Below are positions 45,275-56,720 of a DNA stretch of 64,000 nt, piece by piece. Numbering within the stretch: position 1 is the stretch's first letter; every line of letters begins with the position of its first letter. Both the position numbers and the translations under genes were made by a program. This DNA is from Zopfochytrium polystomum (lineage: Eukaryota; Chytridiomycota; Chytridiomycetes; Chytridiales; Chytridiaceae): assembly GCA_025765615.1 (NCBI GenBank), contig JAIVFJ010000131.1, positions 1 to 64,000 on the forward strand, written 5' to 3'. Below the pieces are notes generated by a model, which ran no database searches, was not told where the DNA came from, and saw only the letters and a program-made list of their open reading frames with translations.

Positions 45275-45735
45275 ATGTCGTCGTCGTCGCCGTCAGCGCC
45301 CTCTTCGTTGTTGCTGGACCCGGTCGAGTCCGCCAAGCGAGCCGCCGCGCGCCGCGCAATCGACGTGCACGTCACCGCGGACTCCAAGGTCATTGGCATC
45401 GGTGCGCGCGCGCTTTCCTCCCGCCCCCCGCCCCCCGCCCCGCCCCCCCCCCAACCGATCGCACCCGGTCTTCTGTCCAAAACGCTAACACTGCAACCCC
45501 CCACAAATTTGGGTGTCAAAAACAAACAAACCAAACCAAACCAAACAAAACCAAAAAAAAAAAAAAAAAAAAAAAACAACAAAAGGCTCCGGCTCGACCA
45601 TCGTCTACTGCGTCGAAAGACTCGCCGAGCGCGTCCGCGACGGACAAGTCTCGGTCGCCGCCTGCATCCCAACAAGCTTCCAAGCCAAGCAGCTGATCAT
45701 TGAAAACGGCCTTCCTCTGGTTTGTGCGTGGCGCG

Positions 45736-45767
<32 letters not shown>

Positions 45768-46618
45768 GAAGCACAACGACAACGAGCAAAAGAAACTGAA
45801 AAAACGAAAACGAAAGCTTCGCCTGTTTTTTTTTTCTGAAACTCTAACATTGGCCCTCCTTCGCCCCCACCCACCCACCCACGAATGGCAGGCAGAGCTC
45901 AATTCCTACCCCATCATCGACGTTGCGTTCGACGGAGCGGACGAAGTCGACCCGGAGCTGAACTGCATAAAGGGCGGCGGCGGCTGCCACTTGCTCGAGA
46001 AGCTCGTGGCGGCCTCGGCCCGCGTTTTCGTCCTTGTTGCGGACGACCGCAAAATCAGCAATGCGCTGGGAACAAAGGTGCGAGAGAGAGTGAGAGAGTG
46101 AGTGAGTGAGGGGAGAAAGGGCGTGCGAGGTTGTGTGTGTATTTTTGTTTTGAGTTTGTTGCGGTCCATGCTAACACTCACGGCTGACGGGCAGTGGACG
46201 AAAGGCGTTCCCCTGGAAGTCATTCCCTCCGCGTACGTCCCCATCCAAAAGGTTTGTGGCCGAGTTTATCTGCGCCGTGGCATTTTATTTTCTTTCCATT
46301 CTCAATCCTTCTTTTCGGCGCGTCGCCTGCAGAAAGTTGCACTTCTGGGTGGAACCGCCCACCTCCGCATGGCGGTCCGCAAAGCCGGACCCGTCGTCAC
46401 CGACTCGGGAAACTTGATCCTCGACGTCACGTTCCCGCTCGACTCGATCCTCGCCACCGACCCCGCTGCGTGCCACAACAAAATGATTGCCATCCCCGGC
46501 GTGGTCGAAACCGGCTTGTTCAGCGGGATGGCAAAGTGGGCGTACTTTGGCTGCAGCGACGGGTAAGCCTTTTTTTTTTTTTGAGTTTTGGAATAATTTC
46601 ATTCTTTTACTCACATGG

Positions 46619-46659
<41 letters not shown>

Positions 46660-46713
46660 GATAGGAGTGTGAAAGTCAGCCAGAATGAGGCTGGTGTCAG
46701 TACGACCTTGTGA
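45275..46713 (+). CDS. RKI1: Ribose-5-phosphate isomerase (RpiA type)
   Basis: Six exons in phase: 45275-45401, 45586-45719, 45892-46077, 46195-46251, 46333-46562, 46665-46713. The enzyme interconverts ribose-5-phosphate and ribulose-5-phosphate in the non-oxidative pentose phosphate pathway, in the cytosol. Family motifs: [10 protein letters not shown] (phosphate loop), [19 protein letters not shown] and [12 protein letters not shown] at the active site, [12 protein letters not shown], then GNLILDVTF and [10 protein letters not shown]. It is about 260 residues, as expected. Several introns carry very long homopolymers: T x37 at 46621-46657 just before the last acceptor, and A-runs at 45554-45576 and 45737-45765. 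The leader before the start codon is A-rich. Confidence 0.95.
46621..46657. repeat. Poly(T) tract of 37 bases inside an RPI intron
   Basis: An uninterrupted T run ending seven bases before the 3' splice site. Confidence 0.9.
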
Positions 46714-46911
46714 GGTGTGCTCTCTGTCTCTCTCTTCAGTTTTGCCTATCTACTTTGTGCAGCTACCTCGACCGTCATTGTGTGCATTGGTTTTCGCCTC
46801 TGAGCTACTTCTCGTGTTCCTCCATCCCTAAGGTTCGGTCGCCTTTTTTCTTTGGGTCAGAATCATCCATCGCCTCTTGCCTTGCAGGAAAACTGCATTA
46901 GCGAGCACGGA

Positions 46912-46917
46912 AATAAA
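46912..46917 (+). terminator. Possible poly(A) signal of the RPI gene
   Basis: The first AATAAA of an A-rich run between the convergent RPI and p24 genes, 199 bp past the RPI stop. Confidence 0.3.
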
Positions 46918-46988
46918 AATAAAAAATAAAGAAACGCGACCAATCCTTGTTGCCACTCATTTCAACTACTCGTTTACAGAAACCACGC

Positions 46989-48139
46989 TCAGACTCGGCC
47001 CCTCCCAGAGCTCTTTGAAAAGAACGTCTGGATCACAAACACCTGCACCACCGCCACCAGCACGATGAACCCGTTCTGCACCAGGGAAAGCCAAAAGATG
47101 CGCTGCTCCGTGCTCTTGACCGTGTCAAAGTTGCGGTTCTCCCGCAGCCTAAAGTACCGCTGGTCGCGGTGCAACCGGCCGAGGTTGTCCCGGATCCGCA
47201 TGATCGCCTCCTCCAGCGGTCGCACCTCCTCCTTGGCCTTTTGCAGCTTCTCCTCCTTCTTGTTCGGGTCCTCCACTGCCGTCGACGAGAGATCGCGCGA
47301 AACGTCCCGCTCCACCGTCACGTCAAAGTCGATTATCTTTTTGATGAGTGTTTGCGGCGGGGCGTTTTTTTTGTTTTTTTTTTTTTTTTTTTTTTGGTGA
47401 GTGAACGAGCGACAATGGAGCCGTCAAGACATGGGAAGCGCGCGATCGCCAGACCCAGGGAGCACTCCATCAGAGGAAAACAAAAGGTGGCATTGTCCGC
47501 GTTACCTTGTCCTCGTAGCTCGACGCCACGTTGCTGAAGCAGAACGAGTAGTCGCCCGCCTTGTGCGCCGCAAACACGTAATCCCCCTGCTTCTCCTTCT
47601 GCCCAAACATGATCACCTTGTTATCGGGACCCAGCACTTCGTAGTCTACATCGAAGGATCCGCCGGCTTGCACCTGTGGTTTTTTTGGGGGGGTAGTATT
47701 TTTTGGTCCGGAGTGTTGTTTGTTTAAGGGTGGTTGTCGTGTGAGAAGTTTGAGCGCAGACGGGAGCCACGGAGCAAGGGGGGCAGCGATCGCGGGGCGG
47801 GGGGGCGGGCCGGATGCGGGGGGTTAAAGGAGTGTCGAGAGCGTTGCGGGCCGCTGCTGTTGCTGGAGATGGCCCCCAACATGTTCGACGACGGCCGAAC
47901 GCACGCGGTTGAGGACTGAACCGACGTCTGATGGATCGATGGGATGCAACACTCACAGCAAAGTAGAACGCCATCTTCTCGTTTTCCTTGCTAGCGACGC
48001 CGTAGAAGCACGCCTTCTCGTGGGCCGCCATGTGGTAGGTGAGCGTGGTGGCATCCGCGCGCGGCACCGGCGGCAGCAGTAGCAGCAGTAGCAGCGCGCC
48101 CGCGAGAGCGATCGCCAGCGAGCTCAGGCCCATCGCCAT
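46989..48139 (-). CDS. p24 family cargo receptor (Erp/TMED)
   Basis: Exons 48139-47957, 47673-47506 and 47336-46989 join in phase. p24 proteins cycle between ER and Golgi in COPII/COPI vesicles and sort GPI-anchored and other cargo. A signal peptide (LAIALAGALLLLLLLPP) is followed by the GOLD domain (YHMAAHEKACFYGV, AVQAGGSFDVDYEVLGPD, GDYVFAAHKAGDYSFCFSN, with its two Cys). A coiled coil (EEKLQKAKEEVRPLEEAI) and one C-terminal membrane segment (LVQNGFIVLVAVVQVFVIQ) complete the protein. The short cytosolic tail is FFSKSSGRGRV: it keeps the aromatic pair for COPII binding but lacks a KKxx signal. Residue patterns suggest the Erp2/Erp4-type subgroup; this is tentative. Confidence 0.92.
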
Positions 48140-48898
48140 CGTCGTTCAGTTCTTCGTCGCACGGGTTGGGCAGCGGAAAAGGAAAAAAGTTTGGGGGAAA
48201 AAAAAAAAAAAAAAAAAAAACAATAAAAAACAATAAAAAAACGGGGGGTTGAAAACCACGCAACCGAGCGTGCTTCAATCGCTGCAAACAGAGCGCGCCG
48301 AAACGGAGTTGTTCGAGGGACCACCATTTCCGCCCCCCCCTAACCCCCGACAACTAGCCGCCTCAGTTGAGAAAGCGAACAAGCGGTTGGGTATTTCCTT
48401 GCAAAGAGCATCTTCCGCCCGCCCTTCCTCGACGGCTGGAGTATATCGGCTTGACGGATACGCGTGGAATACCGCGGAGCTCGGCTTGGAACAGCCGCAT
48501 TCCTGGCTCTCGCGAGGAAGAAAAAGTCGGCGTTTCGCCAGCTTCAGGAGATGCGTTCTCTTTATTTTTTTTCTTATAACAAAAAATACCTCTCCCATTG
48601 CTTGCGAGCCGGCGACAGTCCACCATACACTCTCGATTTGCCAGACGCATATTGCGTGAGCAGCTAACAACCAGGAAATGCTTTTGGAACGGATACGACT
48701 TGCAAGTGCTGAAGAGCGGGCTTGCCGTTTCCCTTCCTGAATGGAATGTCTACTGCCACAGTCATGAAGTGGTCTCCACTTCATGACAGTTGAGGTCGTC
48801 AGATCTTATTTGTATTTGGGACAATTCACCCAGGGAGTTCCGGTTCATCCGAGAAAACATTTCAAAAGGCATTTTGCAGCACTTGTTTCCTCATTGTA
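48140..48898. other. Spacer between p24 and the PWWP-like gene
   Basis: An A-run at 48198-48221 lies just upstream of the p24 start. Otherwise nothing recognised. Confidence 0.5.
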
Positions 48899-51290
48899 TT
48901 ATTGTGTCAGGTAAAAAAAGTGACCACTTGGGGGCGCAAATGAACGATTATCTCCGCCGCCAAAACCATCCACCTCCGCACTGGCCATCCCAGGAGTGCT
49001 TGGCGCCGATCCAGGTATTGTGGACACGCTGGACCTCCGCCCTATAGATCCCACTTGAAAAGGCACCATGCTCACTGGAGCGGGGTGAGGGCTACCAGTG
49101 TTGCCGTCCCGAGAGGCTTGGTTCCCGGAAATGAAGACAGTCCCTGGTGGATGTCCTCCGCCTGCGGGGTGGTATGGATGCGCAGAGTGGATGGCGGGTG
49201 CGAAATTGTGTGGAAGAGGTGGGGGCCGGGCTGGTACTGCTGTTGAAACGTGCACAACAGGTCCGTGTGAGGTCATCATCGCCGGAGACGCAACTGCAGA
49301 GGATCGCGACGGGGACTGCTGCGGAAATGCCTCTTGCTGGTATGGATTTGTCAATCCCGTCCGGTTCGGTTGCTGTGAGAAATTCGTTGATACTACAGAA
49401 GGTTGATAGCTGTAAACTGGGAAGGACGGGTTCGGTGCTTGAGATATTGTCTGAATCACGTGGGCGGGAGTTGCTCGAGAGGGAACTGGTGGTGGCGGCA
49501 TCGCTGACGCAAGTCGTGTAGAGAATCCATTCGTATTGCCGCGAATTCCAGAGTACGGGGGGTACGTGTGTTCAAGCGGGGACTGATGCAGATACTCTGA
49601 GGGTGGTGTTGGGTACATATTCGGGAGAACAGGCGATAACGTATGCCGTTGCTGGCGAAGCGAAGGGGGACTGGGTTGTGAAGGTTTCGGTGAATTCACT
49701 GGTGGGCTTCGAGTTGCCTGAGAGTAAAACTGAGGAGTGGGCACTGACAACGAGACGGCGGGTTGGGAGACGGCTGCGGACCCTTTGTTGTATACTTGAA
49801 AAAATGGTTAAGGACATTTTATCGTATTACGTCAAGACTCTACCTTCTAACCGCTCGAGCCATAACTTTTTCCTACTTAGCGGCAAAAAATCCCGCATCG
49901 TGGTGATTTCTGGTCGTTCTGTAACAACCGTTCAGCTGCCGACTGAAGAAATAAATCAAGGACCCACCTGATCGCTTCATGACACAAATTGGGTTGAACA
50001 CAGGTGCCCCAAGGCTGGCGTCATCGGATTGTCGACGAGTTCGGCAAGCGCAATTCACATTTGTGCAGTTCGATCCACTGCACAAATTTGCTTCTGATGG
50101 TGCTGGAAGGGACGCAGGTGATGGCGCTCTGGGTGTCGCAGGAGTATCGGCCTTTCCAATGGCACTGCTTCTCTTCTTCCGAGATTCAGCGAGCCGCGCC
50201 GGCAGTTCCTCTTCGCTGGAGGACGAGTCAGATGAAAGGGGAGAGTGGGAAAGCATCCGTAATTTCGATGCGAAGGCATGCACTTTAGAGTGCTTCTCCG
50301 TGTCGGAACGCTTGTGGCTCGCAGATTTCTTGGAAGCTGCCACTGATGAAGACGTCGAGCCTTTGTTAGACTGCACACCTTCGTCAGTAGTCATTCGTTC
50401 TTGTCGCAATACAACCTACCTTTTCCTTTTCTTTCTCCTTTCTAACGGTGTCAGAGCCGTGACTGTGCGAATGGTCGCGCTTAGACTTTTTTGGAGCTGG
50501 AGCATCCGGGTTTTTCAGACCCCTTTTGACACCTGCAACGGGAAGAGAAGCACTTTCCCTCTCGGAAGCAGGTGCACCTTGGGATGACACTGACAGTCGC
50601 TTTTTTTCCGCTCTGTCCACTGGCAGAGGTCTCTGGTTTCGCTAGGCTGTGCAACCAAGCGAACGAAGGTGGCGCGACCCCATTCGTCCAGAAATCAGTT
50701 GCAAGCCGCACCGCATTATCGGCTCTAAAAGCGGCCCCATTGCGTCCGTTTAGGTATGTGGTGTACGGAGGCTTCGTTGGACAAAATGGCATCGCTGCTG
50801 CCTCTGGGACGACCGAGCTAGATTGTGTCGAAATGAGCGCAACCACATACGGAGAAGTGTCACTTACAAGGAGCCATCTTCGAAATAGCAGACTAAATAT
50901 TCGCCCTCTTTTGGTTCTTCGATTTCAATCTCCATCTGCAAAAACAAAATGTCAATCAAATCCAAGACATTTCCACGACACCATACCGTCTGGCGAAACT
51001 GCTGGAACTCTTTCGGGGAGACAACCTGTGCGATTGTTAGAGAGAAGCTGCATGGGGCACTCAATCGCTCCAGATCTCACCAGCGCTGGCCACCACCATG
51101 GGGTGTTTTCGTCATCTGGGTCAACGAAGACTACTCGCAGGTCCGAGGTCCCCACAACACTTGAACCTGGAACAACGCCCATGGTCTTGCTTTGACTAGT
51201 GCGGAGAACGGCGAAAGCGAACGATTCAGATGATGCAATGGGCGGTGGCTTGGGATGACGGAACAAGATCGACGGATCTGTCGCCGGCAT
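48899..51290 (-). CDS. Nuclear PWWP/Tudor-like protein
   Basis: Mapped exons: 51290-51081, 51025-50987, 50935-50868, 50817 to about 50,600, a basic exon about 50,600-50,405, then about 50,385-49,970 and 49,800-48,899. Joined exons give VVFVDPDDENTPWWWPALV, then SPKEFQQF, then EEPKEGEYLVCYFEDGSFSVV. This is a beta-barrel PWWP/Tudor-like signature also seen in uncharacterised fungal chromatin-type proteins. A Lys-rich stretch (KKSKRDHSHSHGSD) suggests nuclear entry. A Cys-containing patch (CSGSNCTNVNCACRTRR) follows, then about 280 residues rich in Pro, Ser, Gln and Tyr. The Met at 51290 is the first ATG of the open stretch, but coding potential continues about 100 bp further up, so an earlier exon is possible. 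The join after 50,600 is unsettled. Confidence 0.6.
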
Positions 51291-51876
51291 CCAAACAGAC
51301 AGAGAGCTGGCCTCCTCACCTTCTATCGACACTTGCAGATCCAAAACGATTGCAACAGGCTTGCGTTGCCGTACGATGCACGATGAACGGAACGCTGCTC
51401 CTGAGGGCTAAGGGATGGGGGATAGTGCAAGGTGGGGGGTGGGGAAAGCCTACTGAAGCGAGCGGTCGTTTTTTCAGCTGCTAGGGTCTAAGGGCCAATG
51501 AAGATCCACGCTGTTTGTTTGCAGGGGTGGTGAGGGCTGGGTGGGTGAAGGAGCGAGGGGGTGCAAGAAACGAGCACGGTGCGCCAGCTGCTGCGGAGCT
51601 ACCGATCGGGAACTTGCGGGCAACTGCAATAAGGAAGAGGGAGGTTGGCCGACGCAGGGTCTGAAGGGAGGGAGGGGAGGCGAGAGATCGCACTGCGGAC
51701 GGGAACAGACGAGGCAGGTAGGCCAACAAAGTGCGCCCCAAAACAAAGAAAGAAGGACGGATGGATGGATCCGCGGAGCCAAACGGGAGCAACACAATTC
51801 AACGTGTTGGATCGGGGGCTGGGAGAGGAGAGAGAGCGAGACGAGAGACAGACAGACAGCGACAGAGAGAGAGAGG

Positions 51877-51954
<78 letters not shown>

Positions 51955-52521
51955 GAGAGAGAGAGGTTGGAAAACAGAAGGAGGAGAAGACAAACAACGA
52001 CAAAAGCTCTGCTCAGCAACACACCACCCACCTCGGTGGGCCGCAGTGTGACTTGCCAGATCCCCAACAGGCAGCAGTGCACTTCCTTTCGCCCCCCAGC
52101 ATCAGCATGGTGATGACTTTACACAATGAGAATTGGCCCGATCGTCGATGCGTTCAATGTTAGTTGTCGAAAGAGAGAAAGTAGAGATGGAGAGAGAAGG
52201 AAGGGGGGGCAAAAGAAAAAAAAAAAAGAAAAAAAAAAGAAAAGAAAAAGGAACGACGAAGAAACTGCAGATTTGTGACTCGCCTGTGTGACACGGAAAA
52301 TTTAGAAGTGGGTGGGTGGCTTGGGACGAAGCTGATCCTTCCCTGAGGTGGTGGGACCTGGGCGATGGATGCTGGCTGGACTGGAAAAAACAATTATTGG
52401 GCAAAGCGTTCGTGCTCGCTTCCTTTGGCACGTTTGCGCCCATTCCCACCCAGGCCTTTTCTCTCCTCAGTTTAAAAATACGACCATTCGATGGGCGTGC
52501 CCACGCACCGATGCAGTGAAA
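51291..52521. other. Spacer with a long (GA)n tract
   Basis: It may hold the first exon of the PWWP-like gene (-) and holds the promoter of the Kre9-like gene (+). The (GA)n repeat is at about 51853-51965, and an A-rich run at 52217-52250. No other gene seen. Confidence 0.5.
51853..51965. repeat. (GA)n microsatellite, about 110 bp
   Basis: GA repeat with a few GG interruptions, the longest simple repeat in the window. Confidence 0.9.
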
Positions 52522-53291
52522 ATGAAATTCAATCCGTGTGCAGCAACTTGGATTGCCGCGGCTTTTTTCGTATTTGCCGCTTTGGATGGCCAGCCTACCG
52601 CTTCAGCGGCAAACATCACTCTGACAGCTCCGCCAATGGCAACTACCGCTTCGCTGAGCGGCCTGACGACGTCCGAAACGCTCTCGGCGACGACTGCGGC
52701 GGCTTCGTGCAAGCCGGGAACAAAGCTTGGTCAAACAATCGTGACTCAACCCAACATTTCGTCAATTGTCATGATAGGTGGAGGAGCGCCATTCCTGGTG
52801 CAATGGACCTACACCGCCCTTGCGACGCGCAGGCCGCAGACAGTGGACATTAAGATTAACACTGCAGCTGGTGATCAAAAGTTTCAACGAGTTCTGGTTT
52901 CGGGGCTCGATGTGAGTGGAGGAGAGACTGCCTGGTAAGGACGAAAAGGAAACTGCGTTAAATGATTGGCGATATCCCTCCTTTTAAAAAAGGATCAACG
53001 TCCAGGAGATGGAATGTGGAGGCGCTGGCGGATGACGCCTACAAACTTCGCGTAGTTCCGGACGGCAAAGAAACGTTGGGAAAGCAGCAAAGTGACTATC
53101 CTTGCTTCCAAGACGGAGATGCTTTGCCAGGTACAAAAGGAGCTAAGTACTCCTGCCCACCGTGACGCTCAATTTGCCTCGCGTTTCCACAGGAACGAGC
53201 GGCGAGTTCAATGTTGCGACGGTGTCGGAGAGCTTCGGACTTATGAGGATAGGTTTCCCCCAAAGGCGTCTGCTGCGGCGGTGGTGTCAAA
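52522..53291 (+). CDS. Secreted Kre9/Knh1-like (Ig-fold) wall-associated protein
   Basis: Exons 52522-52934, 53006-53130 and 53193 onward join in phase. A signal peptide (WIAAAFFVFAALDGQPTASA) leads into a short Thr/Ser/Ala-rich region. A single beta-sandwich then follows: ISSIVMIGGGAPFLVQWTY, VDIKINTAAGDQKFQ, WRWNVEALADDAYKLRVVPD, and GTSGEFNVATVS at the end. The ITxP...V-x-W start and the SGxFxV end are the pattern of the Kre9/Knh1 family of cell-wall beta-1,6-glucan-related and GPI-type surface proteins in fungi. In the frame chosen the last exon stops near 53291 with a basic tail and no GPI signal. A different splice near 53250-53300 would give a hydrophobic end (LILAFCWCWSRLIIF), so anchoring is unresolved. 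Confidence 0.65.
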
Positions 53292-53545
53292 GGGTGTCGT
53301 GAGGTGGGTGAGCCGGCTGATTTTGGCCTTTTGTTGGTGCTGGAGCCGGTTGATCATTTTCCGATGACGAAAAAAAATGCGGGGCCGATGCTGACCGTGT
53401 TGACCAATGGGAAGAGGGATCTACGACTCAGAGTGGGGCGACAGAAGAGACAGCGAGGCAGTGTGATTGAAATGGAAAGAGGGAGGGGGGCAAAAAAAAA
53501 AACAAGGAAAAAAAAAAAACGGAACAAAACAAAAAACGAAAGAAC
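53292..53545. other. Short spacer with A-rich leader
   Basis: A/G-rich just before the PH-protein start (A-runs at 53492-53541). Nothing else seen. Confidence 0.5.
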
Positions 53546-53696
53546 ATGGCCACCTCGGCGACAGTGTTTGTCGAGAACCCGATCTGGACCCAATCAGCTC
53601 GGCCGACAGCAACTGGATCAAGCAGTGAGGCGCTGGCCACAGGCACCGCCACCACCTTTGTGTCCTTCCCGCCCGCCGCCTCCTCCCCCTCCTACC

Positions 53697-53728
<32 letters not shown>

Positions 53729-56574
53729 TCCGCCCCACCACTGCATTCCACCACCGTCACCACAACCACGAACGGCAACTGTAACAACAGTAACAGCAAC
53801 AGCTACAACAGCAACAACAACAATGACACCAAGACTTCGCAGCACGTGCTCTCGTCAAGGCTGCCGGCACCGACTCAATGGTCCGTGGACGGTTTCGCTA
53901 CACTTTCCGTCTACTCGTCCCTGCGCCCGGCTTCCTCTCCATCCCCGTTTCCCACGCCACCGCCATCGTCGTCTCCCTCTCCTTCGTTAACTCGACGCCT
54001 CAAAAGCCAGCTGGACCTGAAGCAAGCGCTTGACGGCCCTTACCCCATTCGTCGGCCATCCCTAACCTCTCTTCCCAACATTCCGTCACGCCCTGGGACT
54101 CGGCTCTCCATGGCGTCGTCTCACTCAGGCTCGACCATTCTCAAAAGAACTTCTTCAGTTTCCAACGTAGAAGTTGCTCTCATGGCAGTCCTTGATCACC
54201 GCAAGAGCTGCCTTGTAAACAACACTGGAAACCAGACGAGCAGCGGCGAGTCTACCAATAATGCGCGCCCGGCCGAAGAGGGAGATTTTGACACTGATGA
54301 AGCAGACCACTTCTCGCTTCTGGACGGGCTTGCTGAGGCAGCGTTAGCCTCCATGGCGTCCGTGAAACTGAAATCATTTTCACACACGCTGAATACCCTC
54401 GGGTTTTCTCATCAGCCAGTGTCCACTCCGCCCCGGTCCACCCCTAGTCCAAGGTCGTCCTCGGCGTCGTTGCTCGCTACGCCTGTTCCCGCGAAGCGAA
54501 AGCTCTCCATACCGAAAAGTCATGAATCGACAACTGACCTTCAGGAGTGCCTCCTTGAGCTAGAAGCGACCATGCACGATTTAGAATTTCTTGAAAGCGA
54601 CCTGGTTCGAGCTGGAAAGAACAAAGATTCATCCAAAGAGCTTGCAGCACCAGTACAATCGGAGGGAACGGGGCTGAAGGGTGAATTGTCCGAAGGTACC
54701 AATCCCGGCAGCAATCAGCTTTCCTCTGTGAAAGCTGAAGTGTCGAATGATGCGGACGAATCTCATGGCCGACAGGCTGTGCCCCCATCCAGTGTTGCTC
54801 TCATAAGCCCGAGTGGTACTCTGATTCGAAGCAGAGCGCCCGCAGCAGCTACCAATCCGGAGACAATTGATGCTTCCGCAGTTCGCAGGAGAACTTCCAC
54901 TTCCAAGCCCTTCAATTTCTTTGGAAGTGGTGCAGACCTTGCCCGCTTCGGGAGCTTCCGGGGGTCTACTTCCAGTGCGAGGCAAACAGCAGAAGAAGAG
55001 ACTGACCGCGAACGACCGACTTCGCGGTCAAGTTTTATTCTTGGCAGGCGGACGAAGCCGGAGAACTCGGAACCGGCTCCAAGCGGAAATGCACCCCGGC
55101 GCCGTCGATCTATCAGCAGTTTCAACTTTACTCTGTTCTCGCGTCGAGCTTCCACGGAGCCAGACTTGCCAACCGATACAAGGGCGAGTAACAAATCAAA
55201 CGAGTTCGTCCGCCAATCTCTCGATCGCGGACGGTCTGGATCCAGGAGGTTTTCCATATCACGTTCTCGTTCCCGGTCTCAGTCTCGATGGTCCATTGGA
55301 GCTGGCCGCACACGCAGTCGAAGTCCTGCTTCCCAAGGGGAAGAGCCACCAGCACTACCCACCGCAAGATCTTCATCGCGCGGGAGATGGTCCACAAGCG
55401 GGTCGCTCAACCGTGGTCGCCACCGAAGCCGGAGTCCCTCCATTACGAGTGAAGTGCCGACCTCCGAGTCGGGAGCTGCCTTTGCCCGGTCCTCCTCCCG
55501 CAGCAGTCTATTCCGCAATCGGTCGCCGTTTCGAACCTCGCTGCAACTCAACCCCAACCAGTCATCCCCCGGCGGTGCAAGCCCGTCAACTGCAACCCGA
55601 ATGCCCCAAACAACTCAGAGCCAACACCCACCGCTGCACGCTTTCCTTACGAGCTCCTCCACTGTTTACACGGGTAAACTGCGTTTGCAGTCTCGCTCTG
55701 GCGTTATTTTTCGCGCTTGGCGAACGCGACTGTTTGTCCTGACGCCAGGATACCTCTACTTTTTCCGATCGCACCCTGACGACGATGCGCAACCCCACTC
55801 GCGCCAGCAGCTACCCGACCAGCACGCAAAAAGCATGGACCCGGCGTTCTTCGCTCGCACGGCACTAGGCTACATCCGCATTGATGCACGCACAACGGTC
55901 GCCACAGAAGCGCGTCGTCTTGTGTTTGAAATAACCTCTAGAGGGCGAGTCTTCCAGGAGCCCATCGGAGACGAGGCGGGTGGGGGGACAGGTGGGCGCG
56001 GGAAGAGGCGTAGCATTGCCTCTGGGGACGGCGAGTCGCCACTGGAGGAAGTCAGAACGTGGATTCTGACGGCCGAGGACGAAATGAGCAAGCGAACTTG
56101 GATGGCGCACATCCTGCAGGCCGTGGCAGCAAACAGGGTAAAGAGCCTTAGTTTGTTTTCTTTGGTTTTCTTTTTTTTTTTTTTTTTCCCGCTGGCGGAC
56201 CGGAGATTTACACCTTTCGCGCAAACAACAACAAACTTTCACAGAACCAAGTAAATCGATCGTCTCGCAGCTTTGGGGACGCTTCCACGGCCATTGCGTT
56301 GCGGGAGAGCCTCGCCAGCCCACTGGCCATGTCGGGCCGAAGCACACCGACGCTGTCGGCAACGCCAATGTCGGTGACCCCTTCGCCGCTTCCTTTCGGC
56401 GGCGAGGCAGAGCGGCCGCTGTCGGCGCAGCTGCAGCAGGCGATCATGACAGCGGACACGGTGGGTGTGGGCGGCGAGCCCACATCAGCGTCGTCTTCCC
56501 TGCCTCGGAGCGCCTCCACCGTGCTGTTCGCAAGTTCCTCCTCGTTTTCCTCGTCCTCATTGGACCGCGTTTAA
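53546..56574 (+). CDS. PH-domain protein with long disordered region
   Basis: Two exons, 53546-56137 and 56245-56574, join in phase (about 970 residues). The first 700 residues are Ser/Pro/Thr-rich and include Asp and Asn/Ser runs, phospho-site-like RRxS motifs (for example RRRRSISSFN) and an RS-type stretch (SRSRSRSQSRW). A pleckstrin-homology domain follows: YTGKLRLQSRSGVIFRAWR, RLFVLTPGYLYFFRSH, and TWILTAEDEMSKRTWMAHIL with the invariant Trp near its end. A 55-residue insert rich in Gly sits in one loop. The PH fold binds phosphoinositides or proteins at membranes. A Ser-rich tail ends the protein. No catalytic domain is seen, so an adaptor or cortical role is likely; the orthologue is not identified. 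Confidence 0.82.
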
Positions 56575-56644
56575 CCGTTGTCTCTCTGTTTCTGTCTGTG
56601 GGGAAGTCTGTCTGCCGGTCTGTTGGCCTGCTGTTCTCTCTATT

Positions 56645-56678
<34 letters not shown>
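56645..56678. repeat. (CT)n microsatellite
   Basis: CT repeat directly upstream of the NDE TATA-like element. Confidence 0.85.
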
Positions 56679-56681
<3 letters not shown>

Positions 56682-56686
56682 TTAAG
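56679..56686 (+). promoter_or_regulatory. TATA-like element of the NDE gene
   Basis: TATTTAAG lies 35 bp before the start codon, directly after the (CT)n tract. Confidence 0.45.
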
Positions 56687-56720
56687 TGCTGCCCTTCGAA
56701 GTAAAGAAAGTAAAGAAACA

